DNA from: Woeseiaceae bacterium
GTDB lineage: Bacteria; Pseudomonadota; Gammaproteobacteria; Steroidobacterales; Woeseiaceae
Reading direction: 5' to 3'
Assembly: GCA_024640315.1 (NCBI GenBank)
Contig: JAHEFF010000012.1
Span: 1 to 55,872, forward strand
DNA length: 55,872 nt
Numbering within the stretch: position 1 is the first letter of the stretch; every line of letters starts with the position of its first letter. Below are positions 16,809 through 25,095 of the stretch, one piece after another. The position numbers and the translations under genes are program-made. The notes under the pieces are model-generated. The model was not told the DNA's origin. It searched no databases and worked only from the letters and a program-made list of their open reading frames with translations.

Positions 16809-18815
16809 CTAGTGTTCCTCGGCATCATTCGATGAGAAATCGGCAAGCGCCATTGCGGTCAGCGTTGATCCGGTCTGTAGCATGACGTACTGACGACCAT
16901 CGTGGACGTAAGACATCATGCCGTAGCTGCTGTTGTCCGGCGCTTCGACTTTGCCCAGCTGCTCGCCAGTCGCTTTGTCGACGGCATAAACGTACGGCGT
17001 GCCGTCGCTGCCACGACCCGCGTAAATGAGCAGCGTACTGGTGACGGTCATTGGGGCAACCTCGACGCCGAAACCCGTGTTGGGGATATCCATGCCCTGG
17101 AGGTCGGGGTGATTCAGTACCCGGTCCGGCGTCTCGCCAACCGGTATCCACCAGAGATGATCGCCGGTGTTCATGTCGATAGCGGTGATTCGGCTGTACG
17201 GCGGCTTGAACATGTTCAGGCCATCGGGCCCCTGGACGCTGCCGTAGCCCGGAATGACGACATAGTCTGCGATCGTGTCCCCGGTCGGTTTCTCGATCAG
17301 CGCGTCTCTTTCAGTGCCGGGCGCAAGGATACGGTATGAACAGTGTTTTCGTGACGTGACATACAGAATGCCGGTCGTCGGGTCGGCGGCGGCCGGGCCG
17401 TCAATGTTGACGCCACCAATATCGCCAGGACACCACAGCGCGGCCTTCTTGCCGGCTTCATTACTTCTGTGCAATGGCGGATTGAACAAGGGTCCAATCT
17501 CGTACTCTTCGAGGATCTCGATCATCCGCGCCCGCAGTTCCGGCGTGAAATCGATCAGATCGTCATGTGTCAGGCCCTGGTTGTCGTAGGGCAGCGGTTT
17601 GGTTGGAAATGGCTGCGTCTCGGACAGTTTTTCGCCGGGGACTTTCGAGGCTGGAACAGGACGCTCCTCTATCGGCCAGATCGGCTCACCAGTCTCGCGG
17701 TTGAATGTATAGGCGCTGGATTGTTTGGTGACCTGTACGACGATTGGCACGGTTTCCCCATTTTGCTGAACGTCCATCAGTACCGGCGCGGTCGGCGTGT
17801 CGTAATTCCAGATGTCATGATGCACAAGCTGGTAATGCCAGACACGCTTGCCTGTCTTGGCATCCAGCGCGATCAGGCTGGTGCTGAACAGGTTGTCGCC
17901 CGGACGGAAGCCACCATAGAAATCCAGCGTGGCGCCGTTGGTCGGGATGTAGACAATGCCGCGTTCGGTATCAGCCGAGATGGGCGCCCATGAAGAGATA
18001 TCGCCGGTCCATTCCCAGGCGTCGTTTTCCCAGGTCTCGTGGCCAAACTCGCCCGGCCCGGGTAATACATTGAATTTCCAGAGGAACTCACCCGTTTTGG
18101 CATCGTAGCCGAGGATGTCGCCGGGAATGTTTTCGATGCGGGACTGGTTATAGCCTTGCTCGGCCGAATTGCCGACCACGACGACGCCGTTGACCACAAT
18201 CGGTGGCGACGAGGAGGTAATGTAGCCCGTCTCGAGCGGCAACCCCTCATACGGGTCGTACTCGTGCCCGAGGTCGCCCAGCAAATCGACAACACCGGTC
18301 TGCGGAAATCCATCGACCGGCACCGGTTTGCCAAATCCTTCGAGTGGCCGACCGGTCTTTGCGTCAAGCGCGGTCAGGAAGAACGCGGGAGAAATCGTGT
18401 AGATCACGCCGCGACCATCTATCTCGGCATAGGCCACGCCCTTGCCATGATCCTTGCGCATCGAATATTCCCAGCGAGGAGTGCCGGGCTCGCGATATGA
18501 CCAGATGGTTTCGCCGGTTGCCGGATCGATCGCCACAACATGGCGTCGGGGTCCGGCCACTGTGTACAGAGTTCCGTTGACAAAGATCGGCGTGGATCGG
18601 CCACTGGCGGCGCCAAAGCTGGCCCCGTCCCACACCCAGGCCTCTTCGAGGTCTTCGAAATTGTCGGCGCCAATCTGATCGTTCGGTGTAAACCGGGTAT
18701 GTGCGGCATCGCCGCCTATGTAACCCCATTGCCCGTCGCCTGTCCCCGGCGTCTGGGCAAGGGCCAGCGGGCCCAGTAACAGTGCGGTGGCCAGCGTCGC
18801 AATTTGATTCTTCAT
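16809..18815 (-). CDS. PQQ-dependent dehydrogenase, soluble periplasmic paralogue
   Basis: A 668-residue quinoprotein with a Sec signal ending in ALAQ (about residue 21) and no lipobox. It closely parallels the protein at 7112-9193 blade by blade. Active-site landmarks are HHDIWNYD (Asp334) and VTKQ (Lys364). The ATG at 18815 has GGGGGAG five bases upstream. Cytochrome c and a Tat-exported PLP enzyme follow on the same strand, which suggests a periplasmic oxidation module that hands electrons to the cytochrome. The substrate is not evident. Confidence 0.88.
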   Translation of the reverse strand: MKNQIATLATALLLGPLALAQTPGTGDGQWGYIGGDAAHTRFTPNDQIGADNFEDLEEAWVWDGASFGAASGRSTPIFVNGTLYTVAGPRRHVVAIDPATGETIWSYREPGTPRWEYSMRKDHGKGVAYAEIDGRGVIYTISPAFFLTALDAKTGRPLEGFGKPVPVDGFPQTGVVDLLGDLGHEYDPYEGLPLETGYITSSSPPIVVNGVVVVGNSAEQGYNQSRIENIPGDILGYDAKTGEFLWKFNVLPGPGEFGHETWENDAWEWTGDISSWAPISADTERGIVYIPTNGATLDFYGGFRPGDNLFSTSLIALDAKTGKRVWHYQLVHHDIWNYDTPTAPVLMDVQQNGETVPIVVQVTKQSSAYTFNRETGEPIWPIEERPVPASKVPGEKLSETQPFPTKPLPYDNQGLTHDDLIDFTPELRARMIEILEEYEIGPLFNPPLHRSNEAGKKAALWCPGDIGGVNIDGPAAADPTTGILYVTSRKHCSYRILAPGTERDALIEKPTGDTIADYVVIPGYGSVQGPDGLNMFKPPYSRITAIDMNTGDHLWWIPVGETPDRVLNHPDLQGMDIPNTGFGVEVAPMTVTSTLLIYAGRGSDGTPYVYAVDKATGEQLGKVEAPDNSSYGMMSYVHDGRQYVMLQTGSTLTAMALADFSSNDAEEH

Positions 18816-18948
18816 AGTTCTCCCCCTCAGAGATGCGGGGACGAGGATACCTCAGGGCTTGAATCAGGAAAACACATTTACCGGTAACCAACACCGCTTT
18901 GGCCGGTTCCCCGGTTATCCGGCAGAATGGAGTCAAACAGGAGGCGAT

Positions 18949-20238
18949 ATGGGCGAACAGAATCCAGTCATCGTGATTCCCGGTATCACGGCGACCAATC
19001 TCGTTGACGACTATCCGTTACAGCCAGATGAAATCTGGACAATGGTATTTAACAGGGAGTACGACCGTGTCGCGTTGCACCCGGACGATCTTCGTTACGA
19101 GGCGATTGAGCCTGCTCATGTTGTCGCAGGCCGCGTCTTTCCGGTTTATGACGACCTGATTCGGGCGTTGCGGCACGAATTGTCGCCGCATGCCGATAAG
19201 CCAACACCGGTCTTTGCGTTCCCCTACGACTGGCGCATGGATGTGCGCAGGTCGGCGGAAAAACTGGCTGCGTTCGTCCAGGAAGTGATCTCTCGCACCC
19301 GTTTGCTGAAGCACTACGCGAAAGCCGGCGAGATTAAAGTGGATCTTGTCGGGCATTCCATGGGTGGACTGGTCCTAAGCGAGTACCTTGCCCAATCCGG
19401 GCGCCGCGCCAGTGTTGGCAAGGTGGTGACCATCGGGACCCCTTTTCTGGGATCAATCGAGGCGATCGTCAAAATCGCGACTGGCATGAGTCTGATCACG
19501 GGTCCGAACCCCAGGGAGCGTGAGCGCGAAGCCGCCAGGGTGACGCCCGCCCTCTACCAGCTTTTCCCAAGCTACGCCGGCGCCACGACGGACGCGGCGG
19601 GGGCACAGGTCGACGTATTCGACTGTCAGAATATTCAATCCAGTATTGTCGACAGCCTGACTGAATTCGTGAGGCTTTATTCGGTGTCTACACGCAGCGC
19701 TGACCGCCGCACCAGGGCAATCGAAATTCTTGAAGAGATGCTGGGCAATGCAAAAAGGCACCGGCGAACGGTCGAAGCGTTCCGCACGTCTGATGCCGGC
19801 CTGCGTCAGGATGACTGGCTCGCGATTCTTGGGGTTGGCGAGAAAACGCGTGTACAAATGACGATCAACAAGGACGCGCATGGAGCGCGATTCGTGATCG
19901 ATGAAGAACAATTTGTGAATGAACTCGGCTGGCAAAACAGGAAATCCGTCCGCACCGGTGACGGCACTGTGCCACTGGCCGGCGCGATGCCGCCGTTTCT
20001 GCCCTCCAGCCGGCTCGTCTGTGTCTCGGACAACGACCTCGAATTCCTGGAGCTTCGCGACCGGCTCCTCATCGGTCTGGGGGGCTTTCACGGGCTGTTG
20101 CCTCGTATCAACGTGGTGCAACGGCTGGTTACGAAGCATTTGTGTCCCACTTACAGCGGACGAGTCTGGGGCAGACGACTACCGGGTGCCAGGACGTGGA
20201 ACCCGCCAATTTCGGGCCTTACCGAGATGCAGGGCTAG
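18949..20238 (+). CDS. LCAT-like alpha/beta hydrolase (lipase/acyltransferase)
   Basis: A 429-residue protein. The nucleophile elbow is GHSMGG with Ser137, preceded by VIVIPGIT (7-14) for the oxyanion region and FPYDWR (91-96), as in lecithin:cholesterol acyltransferase/phospholipase proteins (PF02450). No signal peptide is visible, so it may be cytosolic. A perfect AGGAGG lies five bases before the ATG at 18949; the open frame upstream to 18859 is not used. A late DGTVPLAG segment fits the region of the catalytic acid or histidine. It diverges from the PQQ dehydrogenase gene and shares no clear operon. Confidence 0.78.
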   Translation: MGEQNPVIVIPGITATNLVDDYPLQPDEIWTMVFNREYDRVALHPDDLRYEAIEPAHVVAGRVFPVYDDLIRALRHELSPHADKPTPVFAFPYDWRMDVRRSAEKLAAFVQEVISRTRLLKHYAKAGEIKVDLVGHSMGGLVLSEYLAQSGRRASVGKVVTIGTPFLGSIEAIVKIATGMSLITGPNPREREREAARVTPALYQLFPSYAGATTDAAGAQVDVFDCQNIQSSIVDSLTEFVRLYSVSTRSADRRTRAIEILEEMLGNAKRHRRTVEAFRTSDAGLRQDDWLAILGVGEKTRVQMTINKDAHGARFVIDEEQFVNELGWQNRKSVRTGDGTVPLAGAMPPFLPSSRLVCVSDNDLEFLELRDRLLIGLGGFHGLLPRINVVQRLVTKHLCPTYSGRVWGRRLPGARTWNPPISGLTEMQG

Positions 20239-20259
20239 TCGCGGGCAAAGCTGCTGCAT

Positions 20260-20805
20260 TCAGTTATCCAACAGCGGAAATTCTTCTGCGATCTCGTCGC
20301 CAGTGAACCTGGCGACCCAGCCTTCAGGGTTGTTAAACAGGCGGATGGCGGTGAAGACCGGATTCGGTCCCATGTCGAACCAGTGTTTGGTATTAGCTGG
20401 CACAGAGATCAAGTCATCCTTTTCGCACAACATCGAATAAACTTTGTCGGCGACATGCATGACAAACAGCCCGTGACCGCGAACGAAGAAGCGGACTTCG
20501 TCTTCACTGTGAGTGTGCTCGTCCAGGAATTTCCTGCGAAACGCGTCCTTTTCAGGATGATCCGGGTTCATGCTAACAACGTCCCAGGTCTGGTAGCCGC
20601 CCTCTGCGACGAGTCGGTCAATCTCGGCCTGGTACGCAGCGATGATGGCATCACTGTCGGCGTCTTCGTCAATTTCCTTGTCAGCCGTCCATCGCTCGAG
20701 TCGTATGCCCGCCTTTCCCAGTTCGGCTGAGATCTTCCTGAAGTCTTTGCTTTCCAGGAGTGGAGTGCTCGCATCGTCTTCTGCATAAATGGACAGGTGA
20801 CTCAT
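20260..20805 (-). CDS. mtnD: Acireductone dioxygenase
   Basis: A 181-residue cupin. The metal ligands His97, His99, Glu103 and His141 match the Klebsiella enzyme (96, 98, 102 and 140) in order and spacing. It oxidises the acireductone from MtnC to the 2-oxo acid precursor of methionine plus formate (iron form), or to an off-pathway product (nickel form). It is the last gene of the lysE-like, mtnB, mtnC, mtnD run, 19 bp after mtnC. Confidence 0.95.
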   Translation of the reverse strand: MSHLSIYAEDDASTPLLESKDFRKISAELGKAGIRLERWTADKEIDEDADSDAIIAAYQAEIDRLVAEGGYQTWDVVSMNPDHPEKDAFRRKFLDEHTHSEDEVRFFVRGHGLFVMHVADKVYSMLCEKDDLISVPANTKHWFDMGPNPVFTAIRLFNNPEGWVARFTGDEIAEEFPLLDN

Positions 20806-20824
20806 TTTGAAATCCCTCCGGCTG

Positions 20825-21514
20825 TTAACTGTCGCGGCCGATTATAACCTCGTCGAACCCGGTGGCGATCCGATGCGAGCCCACCGCGACGGCATCATCC
20901 CGAACAAGCTGACACGTTCGCATTCCGGCATCTTGAGCCGCATCCAGTTCCTCCGCGACGTCCGAAAGGAAAAGAATCTCCCCCGCAGGCAGGCCGATTG
21001 AGTTTGCAATGGCGGCGTACGAATCCGAGTGTTTTTTATGCCCGATTTGAGTATCGAAATATCCCTCAAACAGCGGTCTTAAGTCTCCGGCGTCACTGTG
21101 TCCGAACAGGAGCTGCTGGGCACCGACGGAACCACTGGAGTAAACAAACAGCCGGAGTCCTTGCTCCGACCAGCGCCGAAGGTAAGCGACCGCATCAGCG
21201 TACATGTGGCCCTTGAAATCGCCGCTCTCGTAGCCGTTCCGCCAGATATGTCCCTGCAACGCTTTCAATGATGTGGCCTTGCGATCTTCCTTTATCCAGT
21301 GGAGGAGAATATCGACGACACGATCTGTGGAGGCGTCAGTTTCACCTGCTTCCCGGCGGACATCGTCCAGAAGTCTGGCGATGTCTGGATGCCGGTGGTG
21401 CGTTCGGACAAACTGCCGCAGCTCACGGCTGGCGTATGGAAAAAGTACTTCGTGCACGAAGCTGATCGAACTGGTCGTACCTTCAATGTCGGTGACTATC
21501 GCCCGGATCGTCAT
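20825..21514 (-). CDS. mtnC: Enolase-phosphatase E1 (2,3-diketo-5-methylthiopentyl-1-phosphate enolase/phosphatase)
   Basis: A 229-residue HAD-family enzyme. The first HAD motif is VTDIEGTTSS (Asp9 and Glu11), the form seen in MtnC; VYSSGS is motif II and FLSDVAEELDAA is the late acidic motif. It enolises and dephosphorylates the product of MtnB to give acireductone. The ATG at 21514 overlaps the mtnB stop as ATGA, so the two are coupled. The open frame up to 21667 lies inside mtnB and is not used. Confidence 0.94.
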   Translation of the reverse strand: MTIRAIVTDIEGTTSSISFVHEVLFPYASRELRQFVRTHHRHPDIARLLDDVRREAGETDASTDRVVDILLHWIKEDRKATSLKALQGHIWRNGYESGDFKGHMYADAVAYLRRWSEQGLRLFVYSSGSVGAQQLLFGHSDAGDLRPLFEGYFDTQIGHKKHSDSYAAIANSIGLPAGEILFLSDVAEELDAAQDAGMRTCQLVRDDAVAVGSHRIATGFDEVIIGRDS

Positions 21515-22134
21515 GATGACCTCACCAGGCCCTGTTGCCACAGGCATTCGAAGAGAAATTCGAAACCCTCCGTATGCCGTTGCGCGGACGCGGCGTCCTT
21601 GCCCCAGGCATAAAGGCCGTGACCGGCGATGAGAAATCCCGGAACCCGGACTCGTTCTTCGTTCCATGCCGCGACAAGCTCTTTGGCCAGTGCGTCCATG
21701 TCCTGGCTGTTAGCGAAAACCGGCACAGAGATTTCCTCTTCGTGAGAGTTGCTGCTCGCCAGCGCTTTTTGCATTTCGAAGCCTGTGATCGTCAGCGTCG
21801 GTCCCGACTGTATTGATAACAGGGTCGAGCAGACAGAATGCGTGTGCAATATTGCACCAATTGACTCATCCAGCTGGTACAGACAGGTGTGAATGGGTGT
21901 TTCCGCCGATGGTTGCCGAAGCGGATCAGTCGCCTGCCCCTGCAAGTCACAGACCATCAGGTCGTCCGTTGTCAGTCGTGACTTGTCACATCCGGACTCT
22001 GTGATCAGGCAATGAGAGCCATCGATGCGCACGGAAAAATTGCCGCTCGTCGCCCGGCACCAGCCGCGCTCCCCAAAAAGGTGGCAGAGGTCGCAGAGCA
22101 CCTGAGCGTCTTCCGGATATTTTTCAGTATTCAA
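21511..22134 (-). CDS. mtnB: Methylthioribulose-1-phosphate dehydratase
   Basis: A 207-residue class II aldolase-fold protein. Zinc ligands are His97 and His99 (LHTHS) and His172 (AGHGLYAWG); Glu120 (GFEMQKA) is the expected catalytic acid. SGNFSVR is the phosphate-binding segment. The reaction removes water from 5-methylthioribulose-1-phosphate in the methionine salvage pathway. It starts 11 bp after the LysE-family gene. The earlier enzymes (MTA nucleosidase or phosphorylase, MtnK or MtnA) are not in this window. Confidence 0.94.
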   Translation of the reverse strand: MNTEKYPEDAQVLCDLCHLFGERGWCRATSGNFSVRIDGSHCLITESGCDKSRLTTDDLMVCDLQGQATDPLRQPSAETPIHTCLYQLDESIGAILHTHSVCSTLLSIQSGPTLTITGFEMQKALASSNSHEEEISVPVFANSQDMDALAKELVAAWNEERVRVPGFLIAGHGLYAWGKDAASAQRHTEGFEFLFECLWQQGLVRSS

Positions 22135-22145
22135 ATTCGATTACC

Positions 22146-22766
22146 TCAGCCAAACAAAACGATCGCGGCGGTGGCAACAATGAGAAGTCCCATCCCGCCA
22201 TTCATCCATGCCGCTGACCTGCCTGATGACATGTAACGGTTGAGGGCATTGCCCGCCACCATCCACGTCGAGCAGGAAATCAGGCCAGCCACAAAAAAAA
22301 CGCTGCCGATTATGATAGCGCGTTGCCAGGCGAAGTCCGCGATAGCAATGTAGGCACCTGCGCTGGATATCGCCAAAATGATCGCTTTCGGATTCACCCA
22401 CTGAAAAAGCACCGCCTCGTACATTTTTAACGGTCGCGACAAGGGTGCATCTTCCATTCTCGCCTCGGTGTTGGCGTCCCTGATTGCAGCCTTGAAAAAG
22501 TGCAGCGACATCCAGATCAGCCACGTCGCCCCGATTACGCGGACGATTGCGATCAGCCAAGGCCATCGACCCACGAGTGTGCCGAGTCCGAGTACAGCCG
22601 AGGCCATGACGACTGCGAATCCCAGTAAAACTCCCGCCAGGTGCGGAATGGTCCTGCGCCAGCCGAAAAGGGCACCGGACGACATCAGCAGCAGGTTGTT
22701 CGGGCCCGGCGTCCCCGACGAGATAAATGCGAAGCCAACCAGGCTGAAGAAAAGTGTTTTGTCCAT
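22146..22766 (-). CDS. LysE/RhtB family amino-acid exporter
   Basis: A 206-residue membrane protein with about six hydrophobic segments. SSGTPGPNNLLLMSSG (17-32) is the LysE/RhtB signature, and FQWVNPKAIILAIS is the second conserved motif. The family exports amino acids. It is first in the mtnBCD transcription unit, 11 bp before mtnB, which hints at export of methionine or a methylthio compound when salvage is active. That cargo is inferred from position only. Confidence 0.88.
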   Translation of the reverse strand: MDKTLFFSLVGFAFISSGTPGPNNLLLMSSGALFGWRRTIPHLAGVLLGFAVVMASAVLGLGTLVGRWPWLIAIVRVIGATWLIWMSLHFFKAAIRDANTEARMEDAPLSRPLKMYEAVLFQWVNPKAIILAISSAGAYIAIADFAWQRAIIIGSVFFVAGLISCSTWMVAGNALNRYMSSGRSAAWMNGGMGLLIVATAAIVLFG

Positions 22767-22848
22767 TCGGCGCTGGCCGGGTCAATACAACGCGTGCGAG
22801 GCAGTGGCAATCGGGTCGCCGCTCATTGGTTGTCTTCCACGCGAAATC

Positions 22849-24150
22849 TCAGCGGAGATCGGCTGCGGTCATCGGCGATGACAGCAGTGTTTCGAACCGA
22901 CTCCAGCGTTCATCCAGGTTCGCGTCATCCGCTTCGACGTAGGCACGTACGAGGTCCTTACCCAGGTTGTAGTTAATTACATAGCTGCGATATGCGTCAA
23001 AAAAGTCAGTTTGCTGGCGCGCCCGTTCGGGAGATGTCAGTGTGTATTCGACGAGCCACTGCACCGCCTGTTCCCTGTCGATGGTGCCATTCAAATAATC
23101 GCGGGCAGCCTCGTTTCCGGCGTAGTTGAGTTTACCCAGAAGTTCCAGCAGTTCGTAATAGCGGTCGGCTTCTGTGGCATCGAGACCCGCCAGGGGAAAC
23201 AAGACGTCGCGCTCGAATGCAATTCGTTCATTGCCCGGAAATGCGAGGTCTATTCCGTAGTTACCGCTGCCCTCGGCGATAAGCGACTGCGGACTGAAAA
23301 GTGGGTACAGGGAGAATTCGACCCAGCCTTTATCTTGCACCAGGTTCTTTTCAAGTAACGCATTGAAGGTGTGATGCCCTGGATATCCCTCGTGGCAGCC
23401 AAGGTCGACGGCGCGACTGATAAATATTGGCAAATCCGTATTAACCTGGATCAGGCTTTGCGCATTTCCCTGGTACCAGTTGTAGCCGGACCAGGGCTTG
23501 TCGTTGACGTACTCAATACTGAATGATTCATTGTCTGGCAGGTCAATATGTAAAAGTGTCCTTCGCCGGCACTCGTTCATGGCGGCGTCAAATACGTCGG
23601 CAAGGCGATCCGGAGGAATGATGAATTGATTCTGAAAGTCCATGACTCGCTCAGACAGCTTTCCTTCACCGCCGAGCAATTTGTCGATGTCATGCAGAAT
23701 GGACTGAAAGTATTCTGTGTCATTATCCGGCGCCGCCGAACCAAACAGGCGCATGGATTCCTCATCGAAAGGCAACGCCTGATCCTCGTTCAGGGCAATC
23801 CTGGTTTCAAGAGCGACAAGGCGTCCAATCAGGCCGTCGATGCGCGATCTGTCCGGAGAATCACTGTCTGACGCTGCCAATGCAGTCAGTTGCTCCTTCA
23901 TGGTTCGGGCACGTGCCGAGATTTCATCCAGCGACAACCGGGCTTCGGCGGCGGCTTGCCGAATTTCCTCGGGACCGAAGTAGGCGTCAACATGGTCCGC
24001 ATCGTGCCAGCCCATGTTAAGTTCCAGATACAGGTAATCCCGGGCGATTGCATTCAGGTCGGGAGGGGGTTCCGTATCCGGTGATTCCTGATCTCGTGAT
24101 TCGCACGCGGCGAGCAATAGAAGCGATAAAACACAAATACAGTATTTCAT
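22849..24150 (-). CDS. DUF885-like HExxxxGHH lipoprotein, putative metallopeptidase
   Basis: A 433-residue protein with a lipobox (LLAAC, Cys16). The core motif GCHEGYPGHHTFN, near residue 255, matches the DUF885 group, whose histidines and glutamate are thought to bind zinc; an acidic AEGSGNYGID follows 40 residues on. The family is loosely related to M32-like peptidases; its substrates are poorly known. It would be anchored in the periplasm. The gap to the LysE-family gene downstream is 82 bp, so it may or may not share its transcript. It is divergent from the DUF3014 gene. Confidence 0.75.
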   Translation of the reverse strand: MKYCICVLSLLLLAACESRDQESPDTEPPPDLNAIARDYLYLELNMGWHDADHVDAYFGPEEIRQAAAEARLSLDEISARARTMKEQLTALAASDSDSPDRSRIDGLIGRLVALETRIALNEDQALPFDEESMRLFGSAAPDNDTEYFQSILHDIDKLLGGEGKLSERVMDFQNQFIIPPDRLADVFDAAMNECRRRTLLHIDLPDNESFSIEYVNDKPWSGYNWYQGNAQSLIQVNTDLPIFISRAVDLGCHEGYPGHHTFNALLEKNLVQDKGWVEFSLYPLFSPQSLIAEGSGNYGIDLAFPGNERIAFERDVLFPLAGLDATEADRYYELLELLGKLNYAGNEAARDYLNGTIDREQAVQWLVEYTLTSPERARQQTDFFDAYRSYVINYNLGKDLVRAYVEADDANLDERWSRFETLLSSPMTAADLR

Positions 24151-24215
24151 TGAGAGGATCCGGAGCTAAACTGTCAGATATCAAGTGACCGAACAGCATA
24201 AACGGATATTTAACG

Positions 24216-25019
24216 ATGCGAAACCAGTCCAAAAAGTGGTTGATCCCGGTTCTCCTGGCCGCGGCGGCGGCTGTCGCCCTGTGGTTTTACTGGTCGCGCC
24301 AGTCGCAGCCGGAGCCGGAACTGACGCCATCGACTGAGTCTGCGTTGGAAATACCGATGGAGTTGCCGGGCCCGTTGCACCCGGTTGATTCCGGGGAAAC
24401 CGACTCCTCGGATCGACCGGAATTGATGCCGTTGCCGTCGCTTGATCAGAGTGATGAATACCTGAAGCTTGAAATCACCGGCATATTCGGCGATTCCATT
24501 GACGACATGCTGGCCGAATCCGGCATGATCGAACGTCTGGTTGCTACGATCGATAACCTGCCGCGGGCCCGCGTAGCGGAGCGCATCCGGCCGGTAGGGG
24601 GACTTGGTGATCAGTTCCTGGTCGATGGCCAGGACGGCAGCGGCGAGTATACGATCAACGCTGATAATTACCGTCGCTATGATGCGCTGGTTGAGCTGGT
24701 GGCGGCTGCTGATCTTGGCGAGGTCGCGGATCTCTATCGCCGATACTACCCGTTGTTTCAGGATGCCTATGTCGCACTGGGATACCCGGATGGTTATTTT
24801 AACGACCGCCTTGTGGAGGTCATCGATCATCTCCTGGAAACGCCGGAGGTCAATGACCCGGTTGAGTTGGTCAGACCCCACGTATTGTATGAGTATAGCG
24901 ACCCGAATCTTGAGGCTCTGTCGAGCGGCCAGAAATTATTGTTGCGCATGGGAAGTGATAACGCTGCCCGCATAAAGGGCACACTGCGCGAGTTGCGGGT
25001 GCTTGTGACGGCGATGTAG
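24216..25019 (+). CDS. DUF3014 membrane-anchored protein
   Basis: A 267-residue protein with a single N-terminal membrane helix (about residues 8-27), a Pro/Glu-rich linker (28-75), and a globular domain matching DUF3014 in layout: SDEYLKLEITGIFG, RVAERIRPV, and YRRYYPLFQDAYVALGYP near residue 188. The domain should face the periplasm. No function is established for the family. No operon partner is obvious. Confidence 0.75.
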   Translation: MRNQSKKWLIPVLLAAAAAVALWFYWSRQSQPEPELTPSTESALEIPMELPGPLHPVDSGETDSSDRPELMPLPSLDQSDEYLKLEITGIFGDSIDDMLAESGMIERLVATIDNLPRARVAERIRPVGGLGDQFLVDGQDGSGEYTINADNYRRYDALVELVAAADLGEVADLYRRYYPLFQDAYVALGYPDGYFNDRLVEVIDHLLETPEVNDPVELVRPHVLYEYSDPNLEALSSGQKLLLRMGSDNAARIKGTLRELRVLVTAM

Positions 25020-25095
25020 CAATTGGCGCGGACCTCAATCTGTGGTCTGATTGAAGCGACTAAAAAAACTACAAATCGAAATTCGGGGGGACCAA

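Noticed and set aside
24210..24881. 223-codon minus-strand frame opposite the DUF3014 gene
   Set aside because: The DUF3014 reading is supported by a membrane anchor and conserved domain; the other frame is not.
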